The notes under the pieces were generated by a model, which ran no database searches, had not been told where the DNA came from, and was given only the letters and a program-made list of their open reading frames with translations. This document shows, in pieces, positions 1-14,169 of a DNA stretch of 64,000 nucleotides (positions are counted from its first letter, which is position 1; each line of letters opens with the position of its first letter). The DNA comes from Aphis gossypii (lineage: Eukaryota > Arthropoda > Insecta > Hemiptera > Aphididae), in contig NC_065530.1 of assembly GCF_020184175.1 (NCBI RefSeq), positions 62,597,260-62,661,259 on the forward strand. Reading direction: 5' to 3'. The position numbers were made by a program, and so were the translations under genes.

Positions 1-1279
1 ATCACGTACATCTGAGTGTTCTGACGATTTGATAAATAATGTCACCGGCCGTGACCCCGCTGCGCTGTTTAGAGTTTAGGTACTACGTCTTTTAAGTAAG
101 TATAATACCCATCCTATACACAGTTACTCGAAAAACAGAGTAAAATAATCGATTTGTTTTCAAATGGGCTTTTGAAGAATGTATATAGGTACATGAAATC
201 TTTTTATTTTATTATTATTATGTTTTAGTTTATACTCGTATAATACATAAATCTTATGTTTATATAATAGATACCTACTACCAATATCCAAATGTATATA
301 TTGTAATTTGTAGCCTTGTAGGTATACAACACGTTCAGAGAGAGTGTCTTATATCAAGTGAGTCATAAACGGTTTTATAGGGGAGAAAAAAAACAATTAA
401 GCGGTCTCGGGTGACAGACATCGTTCTTGTTTTTTATACTCAATAAAAACCTCTTCAGACACAACGACTTATAACGGTCTTTGGACCATTACTATATTAA
501 ATAGTACATATAGTAGTACGTTATGTACAATAAGGTTTACTAGATCATTATCGAGATTTCAACATTTACGGGTTTTAACTTCATGAGACAGTTTTCTATA
601 ATACCTTGTTCATTAAATGTTTAAGAACATTATAATAAGCATACCTATTAATTATAATAATTAAAATGCATGACATTATTTCGCTCTAGATATCACATAA
701 TTGGTACAGTATACCTATATGGCTATAGCTATATTATATATATTGTTATACACCTAGCCTAAATTTTCAAACCGACTTATTAGTTGTTATGTGAAATGAT
801 TGTAGCTGGTATATTATAGTTATACGCAGTACATTCAGTAGAATAACGTAATTATTTGTAAAATATAATTTTTTTTTTTACCTAAATGATTAACTTATTT
901 TAATAATATACATCGCGTTTATTATTAATGCGTAAATAACATATGATGTTTTATAGAATTAAAGTGTTGTAAATCATAATAATATATCATACCACAGTCC
1001 GTAGCACGTCTTATATTATAATATTGTTATTTATCCTTATTGGTTTAAACAAAATCGTAAAATTGTGGAACGTTCTCTTAGGTGCGCTAAATCATCGTCG
1101 TTACGATCGCCCGCCGGACCACAGCAGCAATTGCAGTTTAAAGCGAAAAAGCAAAAGCGATTTTCTATGCTCGCTCACGCACCCATATATTAGCTATATA
1201 ATGTATATGCGTGCGTGTGTGTGGTAATAATTATACACGCGTATATTAACGATATTATATATAACGCTTACACAAACAA

Positions 1280-1331
<52 letters not shown>

Positions 1332-4300
1332 CGAAATGCACACGTATTACACGCACGCTGAAATATAGCATATACATAACAATAATAATAAAACGCTGGG
1401 CATACGACGGTCTATATAACTTAACGTATTATAAAGTATCGTGAAACAAGCAAAGGATCGTGGAGTGCAACCCAGGACGACGGCGACACGGGGTTCGACA
1501 AGGAGCGGCCGGTCGATCGTCAATCATCTGCCGCTGCCGCCGTAAAAGCACCTATATATATATAAATTATACACCTAATACCGACTCGCGTGCCGCTTAT
1601 ACCGCACCCATTAGTTGTGTATAAATATAATTTAAGTTTTTTTGCAACTCGTTTTTTACCACATTTATTCGTCTCCGTCCGATTTTGTTTCCACGTCGTC
1701 GTCGTCGTCTTTTCATCGTTTATTATTATTATTATTGTACACGCAAAACATAGACTTGATGCGTAATAAATTCGCTGGCAAATTCGAAATATCTTTTAAA
1801 GACAACGGTCGATGAGCGGTTATTTGTGATTGCCGCCACCATTCATCGCGGTGCAGCGGGACTACTATACATCTATAAACGGTTTGTTTGTTTCACGCGC
1901 ACAATCAGACGCGTATTTGCGTGCGGTGTACGTATATTATAATACTGCTGCAAGTATAGGTGCTGCAGATGCACACGCTCGAAGCCGAGTCGGACGTCTC
2001 TGCCGATCGCAATCGTTGCATTTCCCGCGCCGGTGGCCGCTTATTCGCATTCATGAATAATATGATAATATTAATTAACGGCAGCCGCGTGCCAGTAAAA
2101 TAAAACTGCAAGAAAAATCGTCGACGGCGTGTGTGTCTGTCGCCGCCTGGACACACATAATATATTTATATGCGCATTGCACACACGCACACACAAATGC
2201 ATAATATCATATAGATAGTACCTAATGCCACTAATATAATAATATATAATTCATAAAACCCGTTGCCTGTGACGTCCCGGAGGAAAAAGATAATATTTTT
2301 CAAAGTTCAATAGTCGTCGTCGTCGTCATCGCCGCTACCTCTCACCTATAGTCGTATACTCGTATACCATTATTATGTATTATACCATTTATACTTATTA
2401 TAAAAATGTAAGCCATAGAGATAATAGCTCAGATCCTCTAAAGTATACTCGCAAGTTATTATGTAGGAAATGTGTTTAAAAAGTTACTTAAGAATAAAGT
2501 TGCAGGGACAGTGAAAAAAACATGGATTTGACAAAAAAAACTAACCATTCTACTATCCTAGACAGTCCAACTTAAACAGTAACGTTAGTCATTAGTCCCT
2601 CAGACGATGTCTACATGATTATGTAGGTATATACTCACATAGTCTACACTTTATGTATAGTGTATAATGTATATAATATAATGTATGATATTTCGTAAAA
2701 CATAACATAATATATTATAATTACACAACGCTTTAATTAGACAGAATTAAAATTCTATCCATATTTTTATTTTCTATATACTTGTCACAATATTAGTTAT
2801 TCGACGTATTAAAAACGCCTTTGCACGTGAATGTGACCACCGTTTTATGTACATATATATATAATGTGTTTGACGTTATGCTTGCGTAATATTATATTTC
2901 ACTATATGAATTCAGGTTGAGGGACTGCAGCTGCCATATCATAATATACACATATAAGTACCTGCCTGTACCATTATATATTCTTATCAAAGTTTCTTTA
3001 TTAATGGTCGCATTGACTCTACAGTCTGCTAAGGCTGCGAAAACTGGTTATTGGTTATATACCCGCCATATTAAGTAATTATTACAAGCGTAATGAGATT
3101 AATAGCTATGAACAGATAAATGTCGTATTGAGTAGTTTGAGCACACTTTGAAGTCCGAATGTGTAGATAGTTGTAGTGATTATATCTAAATTCTATATAA
3201 ACCGAAACGTCGAAAGAGTATATTCTAATTTATCGGCTGTCAAAAATTGAATATGTATAAAACGGTATAAATATAATATTAAATATATGCAAATGTTAAA
3301 AACATAGTCATAAGCTTTTTATAACCAATTTGTATTTAATACGATAAAAATTACTGTGCAGCTATAATTTATTTATAATATTGCTGTAGTAAGTATATTT
3401 TTTCCATACTTAAAAATGTTGAACATTAAAACATATTGAGTTTATTGTGATAATTTAGGCCAAGATCGGTAAAAAAAAAAAATAATTTTTATTGACGACA
3501 ACAACGAACGCAATATTGTATCTATTTCGTAACATTGTACCTATCTGTATAATCTACGCATACCTATAGTTTTGAATTTTCAAAGTGAAATCATAGTTTA
3601 CGTGCAATGCTTGATGAATGATTATGATTCAGATAGTAGTTGTTTTTTAATCATTTTAAATTATTGTTTTTGTACTGCTGGTTTTAGAAAGATATGACTA
3701 ATACAATAATTTACATATTTTTAAATACTAAACCGTAAACACCTATATAAGGATACGTGGAGACACGAAGTAAATATTTACCACATATTTATTTACTGAG
3801 AATTTTTAAAAGTATGTGATTTTGATGATTGACGAAAAAACAATTTAAAAAAAATAAATCAATGCAACATTCGTCAGCAGTACCAAATGGTGTTGTCCGT
3901 ATATTTTATAATATAATATATTCATCATCGTGCAGTCATCCGCTTATCGCCATCAGATTTTATTGCGCTTATAACAAACAACAACCCCATGCGAATAAAA
4001 ACTGCAAACTTGATTGCAATAATAATAATAATTGTTTACTTCAAAAAAAAAAAAACCATTCGTAAACATATTATATTATGAGTGGCACCGGCACGCCTTT
4101 TACCGAATACCTATAGACATCTTAGGATTGTTGGTTCGCACGAAACGACCTTAACGACCTTCGCGTATCGGTACCTTTACATCATACATACATATTATTA
4201 TGTGTACGTATATACAAACATATATGATTATATAAATACGACGTACGGCAATAAGTAATAATCAAACGATTGACACGAAAAAAAAAATATGCCAAAATCT

Positions 4301-7198
4301 CGTATTTGTCCGTCTCCTGTTCCTCAAAAAACCGTTCATGGCACCATACGCCCTACCGTATCTGTATATCTTTAATAGCAGTCGTTTGCATATTATTATT
4401 ATATATGTATATATATATATATATATAGGCTATTGTAAATATTATATTATATACTTGTAATGCGCGGTGGCGGCGGTTGCCCCGGTCGGAATTTAACCCT
4501 GAGCTTCCTCCTCGTCGTGCGTGCGCAGTCCGATGGTCCGACGTATACCTATCAGCTGTACATAATGCTGTACCTATATAATAATAATAATAATGACGGA
4601 CAACGTGAGCGTAATGGACTTTATACATACACACACATATATTATATACATATACGTTTGTGCGTATACATCAGTCGTATATGTGATGTGTATACGTATA
4701 ATTTTTGTCGAGGCCCCTTGTTATTAATATTACTTCTTGGACCAGTTTTCGCCCGCGTTTGGATCTGGTTTACACGCGCCTACCCGTTACACACGCACAC
4801 ACACACACTACAATGCTGTCGGAGCAGCACCGGGAGAAAAACCAGTGAAGTACGACAGTACAACTCAGACATATACGCGTATAATGCGTGTTATTTGTTT
4901 GCGGCGTAATTCCAGTCGGTATTTCATATGTTTTCAATGCGCTGCAGGTTTAGTCGTATACCTATATAGTATGTATGTATAATATACGTATAGTCTGTCC
5001 GGAGGATTACATGGTTGTCGCCGTCGAAGGGGAAAAAAAACATAAAAATAAAATAATTACGTTTCTCGAGGGTAGGTATAATGTATAATGTATAATGCAG
5101 GATAACATAACAATATTTGATGGTTTACCGAAAAAAGGATTTCGAGACAGACAGAGAGAGGGTTAAACAGTCATAAATATTATATACCACATATAATATA
5201 TGTATATAGGAGGTACACCATTATAGACTTAAAGTACACCGTATTGTAGTAACATGAGTATTTTTGATTATCGCCCAAGAGACTTTAAATGCGTTGGAGT
5301 CGTCTTCGTCGTTGTCCTTCTCCTCCTCCTCCTCTTCTCCTGTATAATATATCTAGACATATAATATAATATTATTATACAAATCGACTGGTAGGTAGGT
5401 TGTAGGTATATAATAATAATAGTGGTCGGCGACCAATGTCCAGACGTCTGAATATCTCGAGGCACCACCAGACTAGACCCCGTGTACATAATATATTTCT
5501 TTTCATACGATGGATATGTGCCCCATCCCTCCAGCCATCGTCGCAGTAATATTCATTTTTATCCGTTTTGGGCATCGTCGCGGTTTCTGATATATATTCG
5601 CCGGTATGACACACCTTTGGCGTCAGTGCTGGGCACAGTCCGTCGTGGACGTCGCCACAAAACGCTTCGCTTCATCGAGAGACCTTGTAGGTTTTATGAC
5701 AAAAACGTGTTCTTATTGAATAGTAGAAATCACCACCGTTTACGGATCATTTGGTAACACTTTTTTTCTTTTTCTAAAAGCGAAATTGGTTTTACATGTA
5801 AAAAGGATCTTGTAACAATGTAAATATTATCGCACGCGTCTTCAATAGTTGATATATTTTTATATAAATGTATCTTCTATCAATATACGTACATCGACTT
5901 CTAACGCAATAATCTTGTGTCCTTGTATTAGTTGTAATGTATATCCTTTGAATTGAATTATTTCTTTAAGATTTCTTCAATTTAAAAATAAAGACATAAA
6001 TAACTTAATCGATTTCGAAATAAATATAAAATACCTACACGTCGTACACATTCAAAAATTTCATCTTTATTCTTCATATTATATTATAATCGTCATTAAT
6101 TCTATGAGCAAATAATATTGAATAACGTTATGTTATGTTTTATTATATTGCTTCGGGGATAAGTTATTGAATCAATGAAATTTTTAAAAATATAGCAAAA
6201 ATTACCTTGAACTAAATCCAAGTATAATTAAGTAAATACTACGATCAAAATATTATTTTAAAATAGTAATTATATATTTAAAACCATTATAGGTAATATA
6301 TTAAAATATTAATATAAGTACCGATCTACCTCAGTTACGAAAAAAATAATTATTAGCTAATTACCTATATATACTTACGACTTGACGAGCCAAAGTGGTA
6401 TATCTAATTATTAAATTAAATCGTTGTTTTTCTATTAGTTTTATTTATCTACGCATCAATGCGTTGATTTAGGCACACGATAGTCGATCGCCTATGGTGT
6501 AAAATTAATTAAATTATTTTTTCCCCTTACGAAATTCTATAACCAACTATATTAATAAGGATCGAGCAAACGATAAATATTGATATTTTAAAATGTTTAA
6601 TTCTATAGTTGGTTTTCGTCATTATTATCGTTGTCAATCGGTTCGACGGCTATATTATTCTGTGGTTACGAATGCGTCTGGAATGCAAATTATGCATTTG
6701 GACGAGATCCGCATCATCAAAATAATAAAATAATGTGTATAACCCTCCTCTACTCTTATAGTACCAACGACTATTATACTCGTAATATTGTGTGGCACAT
6801 GGATCGATGTGTTGGTTTCAATAATGTATGCTCTCGGAATATTGATAATCCTCGCCATATAATATCGAACATAATATACATTTGTGTATAAATAAGAAGC
6901 TCTGACGTATGGTACCGTCAATGGTAATCATATTCGCTGAAAGTGAATATTAGAAACAACTGATTGCGGTGAATTGAAAATAATATACATTTTAATAATA
7001 TATAAAACGTATAATAATTGCATACCGCAGTCATATTATGCATCAGGCACGGTCCGAGTTATGTAGATACTCATTCGATAATCGTACTCATCGTCTTGTC
7101 AGTGAATTGCTTATGTACTAATGTGCATACAAAATACTACACGAATATCGATATTTACGATTAGTGTATACATTGTACACGTTCTTATATCGTCTAAT
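1..7198. other. Gene-poor AT-rich region, no confirmed exon
   Basis: Reading all six frames gives only short open stretches made of TATA, TAA and CA-type simple sequence. Several GC-richer patches (about 1080-1170, 1440-1550, 1800-2060, 2260-2340) lack a convincing coding frame or splice context. The region is probably intron or upstream sequence of the plus-strand RhoGAP gene, since that gene's first detectable exon begins in mid-domain at 27384. This is inference. Confidence 0.5.
1281..1329. repeat. (CA)n microsatellite
   Basis: An uninterrupted CA dinucleotide tract of about 49 bases is read directly from the sequence. Confidence 0.95.
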
Positions 7199-7350
7199 AT
7201 GTGTAATTTCGTTAAACTATTCGGACAAAGACGTTTAAACAAAATGGTTTCTGAGAGATTTGGAAACCAATTTAAACAAACAAACCATTTAGACCACGAA
7301 AGAACTAGGACTATTAAAAACGTATCACGGCCAAATGAAGAGCCTAAGAG
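7199..7350 (+). CDS. Candidate 5' coding exon, function unknown
   Basis: An ATG opens a frame of 50 codons rich in Arg, Lys, Asn and Glu (it starts MCNFVKLFGQRR). It ends at a possible GT donor (AAGAG|GTGAAC), leaving phase 2. Its composition differs from the surrounding simple-sequence frames, which are Tyr/Ile/His-rich. It has no recognisable domain and no linked downstream acceptor could be identified. It could be an early exon of the RhoGAP gene or a chance open frame. Confidence 0.2.
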
Positions 7351-10300
7351 GTGAACTCCCCTACTCGATGGGGGTACCTATATAGACCGCCAGACGGTCA
7401 TTAAAAAGTTATATACCGGTGACCAATTACACTGTCATTAGATTTCAACCAATGCGGCGTACAAATAGTGATAAAAAAAAAAAAAATGAAAAAACGTAGA
7501 TGTCATGTTCACAAGTGACCGTGAACTCGAGAGCTATCAAAGGGCACGAGATTATATTATTATTATAGTGTTTCACGACCGCCGGTATCATTGTCGTCGC
7601 GGTACCTCTCCCTAAAGTCTATAAGCTTAGTGGAGACGGTAAAAAAAAAGTTTTGAGTCCGCGCCAGTCTTAAAATTGATATTTATTTCAATTCACACAA
7701 ATATACTTAAATCTAATCTAGTTAAGTAAATAGTTAACACGCACACGCATTTTCTAATTCGGTTCGATGCCGTCGGATCGGCTAGCCACGCGTGTAATAT
7801 TCTTATGTCGAGTTTTATTCTCCAAGTATCGCCAAACCGGTTCGGCTGCTGCGCGCGATGATAATATTTTACGTACTGTTTTGTGTATAATATGTATAAT
7901 TATATTATATTATATACTCGCGATCTAGGTTTGGCCAAAACACATTTTTTGCTTTTACCCACACTCGTCGTTTCGGGACAGACAAAAATTCAAACACACG
8001 AACGTGAGTGAGGTTAATTATGTGTATATTATTATAAATTGAGTTTTACAGATAGGTATAATCTCAATTTCAGAAACATTTAAATGTGTATAAATTCCGT
8101 ACGCAGAGCCCGGCTTACAAATTCTAAGTTTAGAGAATTTATTAATACGAGTGTAAAAAGTCTCATCAATTATTTGAAATAAACTCTTACAAAAAAAAAC
8201 CGAAATGTTGCAAAACTTGAAGATTTCAAATTTGGACACCTGCAGCTAGGTAACTAATCACTTAAATATTCACCTAGCCAATTTAAATTTCTGACCATAC
8301 GTAATTCTGTTTTGAGTCACGGTCATCGTTACGACGTTTTACCTCTGGGATTACAGAAAGCGGTTTAGGTCGACGAATGTAATGAATAGAACCATAAAAA
8401 CAATTAAAATGCCGCGAATACTCGCTTCAGAGTCGTTCTGAAACTATTTTGCATATTAAACGCAAATACATACGTATACAAATAGTCGCATTTATTATTG
8501 GAAAATATCTCTAATGATATTTACATAAAATCGTTTTATTTTCCATTTAGATTAGAACTGGACAGAGGTTATTGAGCTAGTTATTGGTTTTGCTTATTTT
8601 TCTTTTTGTTAATACAAATCAGTTGCCCTCCATGACATCGCCATCAGCACATAACTTGCACGCCAAGCATTGCCGTATAAACGCACTACTAATAGGAATA
8701 TGACCATCGTTGACCTATTGTGTTCCTATATGGTGCTATGACGCTAAGTAATGCAAAATATAATTTTAATGAATTTGAAAATATGTTTTCCATCGATTGA
8801 GAAAATTGTTTTCGTAAACGACCTCGAGTATTATATTCTCAAGCCAGTATTTATATTTTAATCTTGCGATGTTTATATACTTTATTTCCTGTGTGCGGTT
8901 TGTTGGCAATAAATTTATAATATTTCAAAAATTAGTTATGCGTGATTAATGTAGAAGGGCCCGGGAGTTGTGCAACGGCAATTACATTACAGTTATAGTA
9001 TAAATAACATAATACTATATTACTATAATATATAGGTTTACACATACACCACACACACACCTGTTGGTGATCACTTGTATATATAGTATGACGAAAGACG
9101 ATATAGGTATATACTCGTATATATATTATTAACATTCAAGGGCGTATTACCAGTGAAAAAAAACCGAATTCACCTAGTCGTAAATATCTATTAACTGTTT
9201 GAGACAGTACGAAATGTGGACCAAATCAAACGGTGTAAATCGATCGTCCACGCACACCGTGTGGTATATATTTGTACATATATTATAACCATTACCGGTG
9301 TATGGGTACATGTACAGTTTTTCTAAAAATTATAATTGAATACTTCATTACGGACGCCTACGCTGCAGCAACCACTACCATCGAAGCAGCAGCAGCAGAT
9401 AGGACGTATATTTATATATTATATTATACAGTAAACGCAACATCAGTCCACATTCCGCGCGCGCAGAGCCGATAGGTATATAATAATATAATAATATTAT
9501 TATTATATAGCAAGTAGCAGCCATAGTTCCCTCCGCGAGAGGTGTGCCTCGCCTCGCGTAGTTATATACGATGGCCCCCGAGCTACGACGAGCAGTATAT
9601 GCTATACTTGTCTTCTCCAGAATAATTAAAAATTCGACCTGCCAGCTATCAAGGACGCGTATTTTAGCGATTAAATCCATAATATATGTGTGTGTGCGTA
9701 CGAAATGACCGTCTATACATAATGTACATCTGTATACTGTGTGTGTGTATATATATATATATAGGTAATAATGCTGTGGGCACGAGACGCGGATAAGTTA
9801 TTAACCCACTGTCAGATTCGCTGCAAAGCGTCAATATGACGTGCTCTGTTATAGGTTTGATTTTTATTCGCAACGTGCGTGCAATTCGTAAAATCTATTT
9901 GATTCGCTAATATTGTTCGACAAATCGCTGCTGGCCGGACAAGCTGCACACGATCTCTGCCTAATAGATTTCCATCGACCGACATCGTGTCTTCCGGGCC
10001 CACGTTGACGATAATACAGACCGTATAAATGCGTATCCCACTCGCTCAATAATAACGAGATCGTTTGCCAGCAGTATTATAATATATACTGCAATGTTAT
10101 ACGTTTTGCGATTAGCCCAAAACCTTCGTAACGCCGTATGATAATAATAATAATAATAATCGCATAATATTTTTATATGACGTATACCGCAGCCGTCGTT
10201 CGATATATCTACGCGTATAGATGTTATAACATTACATTGTTGACCGATAAATCGCAGCCAGATATGTTTTTGCCCCAAGGGATGTTTGCACAAGATTTTC

Positions 10301-10904
10301 GACCGGTATCTGCAGCGTGTACGTCTCCTACAGCATATTGAGTAATATATATCTATTTACTCATATGCGTATACATACGGTCGGAATAAATGCACATTTC
10401 TTTATTTTTTACGATAGTAATCTATCGTATCGATACAGCTATTAAATATATGTATATATATATATACTATATAGTGTTTAATGTGTGTGGCGACTTCCAC
10501 TCGTTTATTATATTACGTTTTGATTTTACCCGTCGTCGTCGCCGCCGCTGTCGCATATATTTGCATTGCAGGAACCAGTAATCTTTGGAAACCCGTAATT
10601 ATCGGCTAGCTATGTAATATATAATATACGAGAGACTCGTCACATGTATATGTATAAAAAAAAAATGCGCACGTATAAGACGTTAACTGTGTACAGTACG
10701 TCGTACGTGTGTGAGCGTGCGCGCGGCAAGTCGTCGGGGAAAAAAATAAAATAAAATTCTCGCGGCCCACGGGGTAAACAATTTATAATATGATGTACGG
10801 AGCGACGCGCTAATAGATTAGGCTAATACGTTTCAAAAACCGTGAGATTATAATATTATACGTTATTATATTATACCTACCTTCTGGATCGGCTGGATCC
10901 GCAG

Positions 10905-10931
10905 TGGGAGGGTTTGGGGGGGGGGGGGGGG
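10905..10931 (+). other. Potential G-quadruplex with a 16-G run
   Basis: The plus strand reads GGGAGGGTTT followed by a run of about 16 G. This is enough separate G-tracts for an intramolecular G-quadruplex. It is isolated in AT-rich DNA just upstream of a moderately GC-rich patch. The exact homopolymer length may carry sequencing error. Confidence 0.6.
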
Positions 10932-13789
10932 CTCGCCGTGGCTGGCGTTGTTGTCGACTGTTGTGTTCATAGTCTTTGGCGTTGCGTAGTCGTTGAATAA
11001 TTTCGTGCGTAAGAAGAATACAGCTGCGGCGATACTCCTCGTAATATTCGGGCCAAGTTCATTGAAAACGTACTCACATCACACGATTATTCCGTCCACA
11101 AATCACGTACCTATACGTTTTATGGCCGTACAAAAAATAATATTATAATTTATTTTGTGTTTTTTGTAAACAAAACGCCTTCAGTATACATATTATAATA
11201 TTATACAGGTTTATTCGTTTTATTCGAGGGACTCCTCGGCAATGATTATAGTCCATTGTCATATAAACATCTTCCACGCACCGTCGTGTGATATTTCTGA
11301 TTATTGCGGCAGAGACAGTCCGTATATTATTACACTTTTTTATTCATTGCGTACCATATAGGTATGCTCAATATTTTTATCGACTTAATGTTTGACACTC
11401 ATATTATTGTTTACATGCAATACGATTATTATTAGTAAGCCAGGTGTGTACTTTTTTCTTATGAATTATTACTTATTATTACACTATTTTTTATACCGGT
11501 CTACTAACTTGTGGTGATTTTTTTTCAAACAATCATATAGTATATAATGTAACTAGAAATATTATTGAAGGATCAATATTTGAAAAAATAATTATATAAT
11601 ATTTTTCTGTTGAGATAAAACGGTTAACAAACAACATAATAATTATAAAATAAATTTATTACCTACCAGCGAGTATCTAATAACAGTAAACACTATTACA
11701 CATTAAATGTTATAGCTTATTGTGTATACTTACATCCGTCAGACAGTATATTTTACGACTAGATGATTTTGCTGGCAAACCTATGGTGTACATGTATTTT
11801 GGTTCTCGGCTTATCTAACTCTATATACATAAAAAAAAAGTGAAAAAATAAATATAGGCGGCACCGGTTTGCAAACAACTGATGATTATCTAAGTTGACG
11901 GCAGTTTGATAATCAATTGACTATATGAAATAAATGTCTCTAACTAAATCACTGTAGAGTGCCTTCTCCCCTCCCGGGCTCCCCCGTATAATATAAGTAG
12001 GTATGTATTATTTTAGGTATAAAAAATTATTTTTTTTATTATATTCATTCAAGAAAGTAAAAAACAGTCGCACTTTTGTATATTTTTACACCAAACTATT
12101 GTAATATACGAATAATATGTAATATAAATACTATCCAGAATTCAGTCCGTGCGCAGCAGGATGAAACGCGCGTGATTTTGGTCGTGTAAAATTAAAACAG
12201 TAAGCGAATACTAGATAAGTTATATGATACTTACTTTAGAAAAAAAATTTAATTAAACGAAAAATCGTGTACGACGTAATTCAATCTGCGTCGCCGATAT
12301 TAAAATATATTATAACGCATTAACACTCTCGTTACAGTACACAATTCAAACACAACCTACGAACACAACATATTATAAAGTATACTGTCGTGATGCGTGT
12401 GCGAATATGAGTCATTTGGCGTGAATTGTCATGTAACGTGTTTTTTCTTCATACTGTATAGTGTATACCTACTGTCCTGCAGCAATCGAGACGGCCTTAT
12501 TCCGCAGCAGAAGAAGAAACGATAGAAATACGTGTCCTGAGCAGTCGAGCGCGGTGTGCAAAAACTGCATCACAACGACAACAACTATAATAATAATATT
12601 ATAATGGTATAATACCTACGTTGTATGTAATTTGTATCCGTGAGTTTTACCCGCAAATAGCGTAATTTTCCGTAATTTTTTCGGCACTCTATTATATATA
12701 GCGCGTGACCTGGCGCTCGTTTATCGTGGGCGTTATTTTTTCAAAAATATCTTTATACCTACCTAACTGTATAGTATATTACTTACTAACGTACCAACAT
12801 TATCTAACGTACTTTGCTGAAAAACACACAATTATCACCTGTAACTTTGAATTTGATAACTTTACAAGTTTCTTCATATTATGTTCAGGTAGAATTCGAA
12901 AAAAAATAAATATTTAGTTTTATAAATATTCAATCCCTTCATTGTAGTTAACTTTTATCATATCTTTGAAACAACGAATTTAAAGATTTCAAAAATCAAC
13001 TTAAAATTACATTCGATTCGAAATCTACAGTTAACAATTTACGATTTACTCTGTATAATCAAGAAAAGTGTTCAATGGAGGAGGCTAACTTCTGTACAAT
13101 TTTCACACTTACATCATCGTTTCATCGTCGGAGCAGTCTGGGCCGGTTAGGTTACACATTTTAGTATTTTACATATAGGTGCGCTTTTATATACACTACA
13201 AATTATTACACACTTTGGCCGCTTTATAACTGTAAACTATTATTAGGTATAATCAACGTTGCTGTTGTTAATCGTTGTTATTATAACTTATAAACAACTA
13301 CCTATATATTGATTGTTTCGCATTCAACCGCGTAGTGGCGTGTCCCGAGAATTGTGTGGAAGAAAGGCGAATATTTAAAAAAGAAATACCAACCCGGCAC
13401 CAACTTGTTTCCTCTACCTTGCAAAAAAAAAAACTAGATTACTTCGCCGCCGCCCGAGGGCTTCCCGAAGATATATTCCTCATATGATAATAATATTATA
13501 CAGTCTCCTTGATAATCGGTCAATTTTACGAGTTGCATAATAATAGATGACGGCGATGACGATGTTTTTATTATTACCTATCATTATTATTATAGTGTTA
13601 TTACTATTATTATTATTATTACGCACTTACGAGGCGGTGCGGAAAACGGACGATTTTCGCACATTCGTCTTGGTCGTATTATGTGCGTGTGTGTGTGTGT
13701 GTGTTGAATATTCGTGTGAAGTACACGCTCGTAATAACATTATACAATACGTCTATATTTTGATGTGTTGTAAAAATGTTTCGAAAATA

Positions 13790-13965
13790 CGAGATGTGCG
13801 TTTGCCCGACCTGGCCGGTAGATAGCGCCAGTGCCGAGGACACTGCGCGGTACAACGAGGAAGCGGCTGGAGTGTGCTGGACTGAGCGGCCGGCCAGTTC
13901 AAGTTCGAGTGCCATCCGTCTCGTATCGTTCGTCTGTCGCGCCGTATGTACGTCGCGATTTTTGC
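13790..13965 (+). promoter_or_regulatory. GC-rich CpG-containing island, candidate promoter or 5' UTR
   Basis: About 175 bases are clearly GC-richer than their surroundings, with many CpG dinucleotides, and contain no long open frame of normal composition. A candidate acceptor and donor pair lies about 120 bp downstream. It lies upstream of the RhoGAP exons on the same strand, so a distal promoter or untranslated first exon is possible. No transcript evidence can be seen here. Confidence 0.25.
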
Positions 13966-14087
13966 GTAGTATACCTATATTGTGTGTGTGAATTATTTTG
14001 ATTTTCATCCCGTGTGCGCATTATTTTTCTTAATTTAATTGTTATCGAAACGATGTAATTGCTTATCGGTTGTACTTATTACTGCAG

Positions 14088-14169
14088 TGTTACGGTGATA
14101 TTAAACGTTGACAATATTTGGGATCCATTCAACGAAAATGCATTTCGAATGGTTCTCGTAACGAATTCG
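14088..14169 (+). CDS. Candidate small exon between good splice sites
   Basis: An 82-nt segment has a pyrimidine-rich acceptor (TTGTACTTATTACTGCAG) and a good donor (TTCG|GTATGT). One frame is open for 27 codons (begins VTVILNVDNIW, ends LVTNS), entering at phase 1 and leaving at phase 0. Exiting at phase 0 is compatible with the phase-0 exon at 27384. An exon this short is easily open by chance, so this is only a candidate. Confidence 0.18.

Larger units (their letters stand above)
7351..14087. other. Gene-poor region, no confirmed exon
   Basis: Open frames here are low-complexity (Ile/Tyr/Thr/His-rich) and overlap simple repeats. A GC-richer stretch near 7750-7860 and a purine-rich patch near 12480-12560 have no supporting frame. 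Nothing further can be supported. Confidence 0.5.

Noticed and set aside
4460..4909. Open frame of 149 codons in the 5' region
   Set aside because: The peptide is dominated by Tyr/Thr/His/Ile from CA and TA repeats, with no splice context or domain.
13547..14008. Frames on both strands around the GC island at 13.8 kb
   Set aside because: They overlap TTA repeats and a GT tract. There is no domain, and the two strands are equally open, so composition alone explains them.
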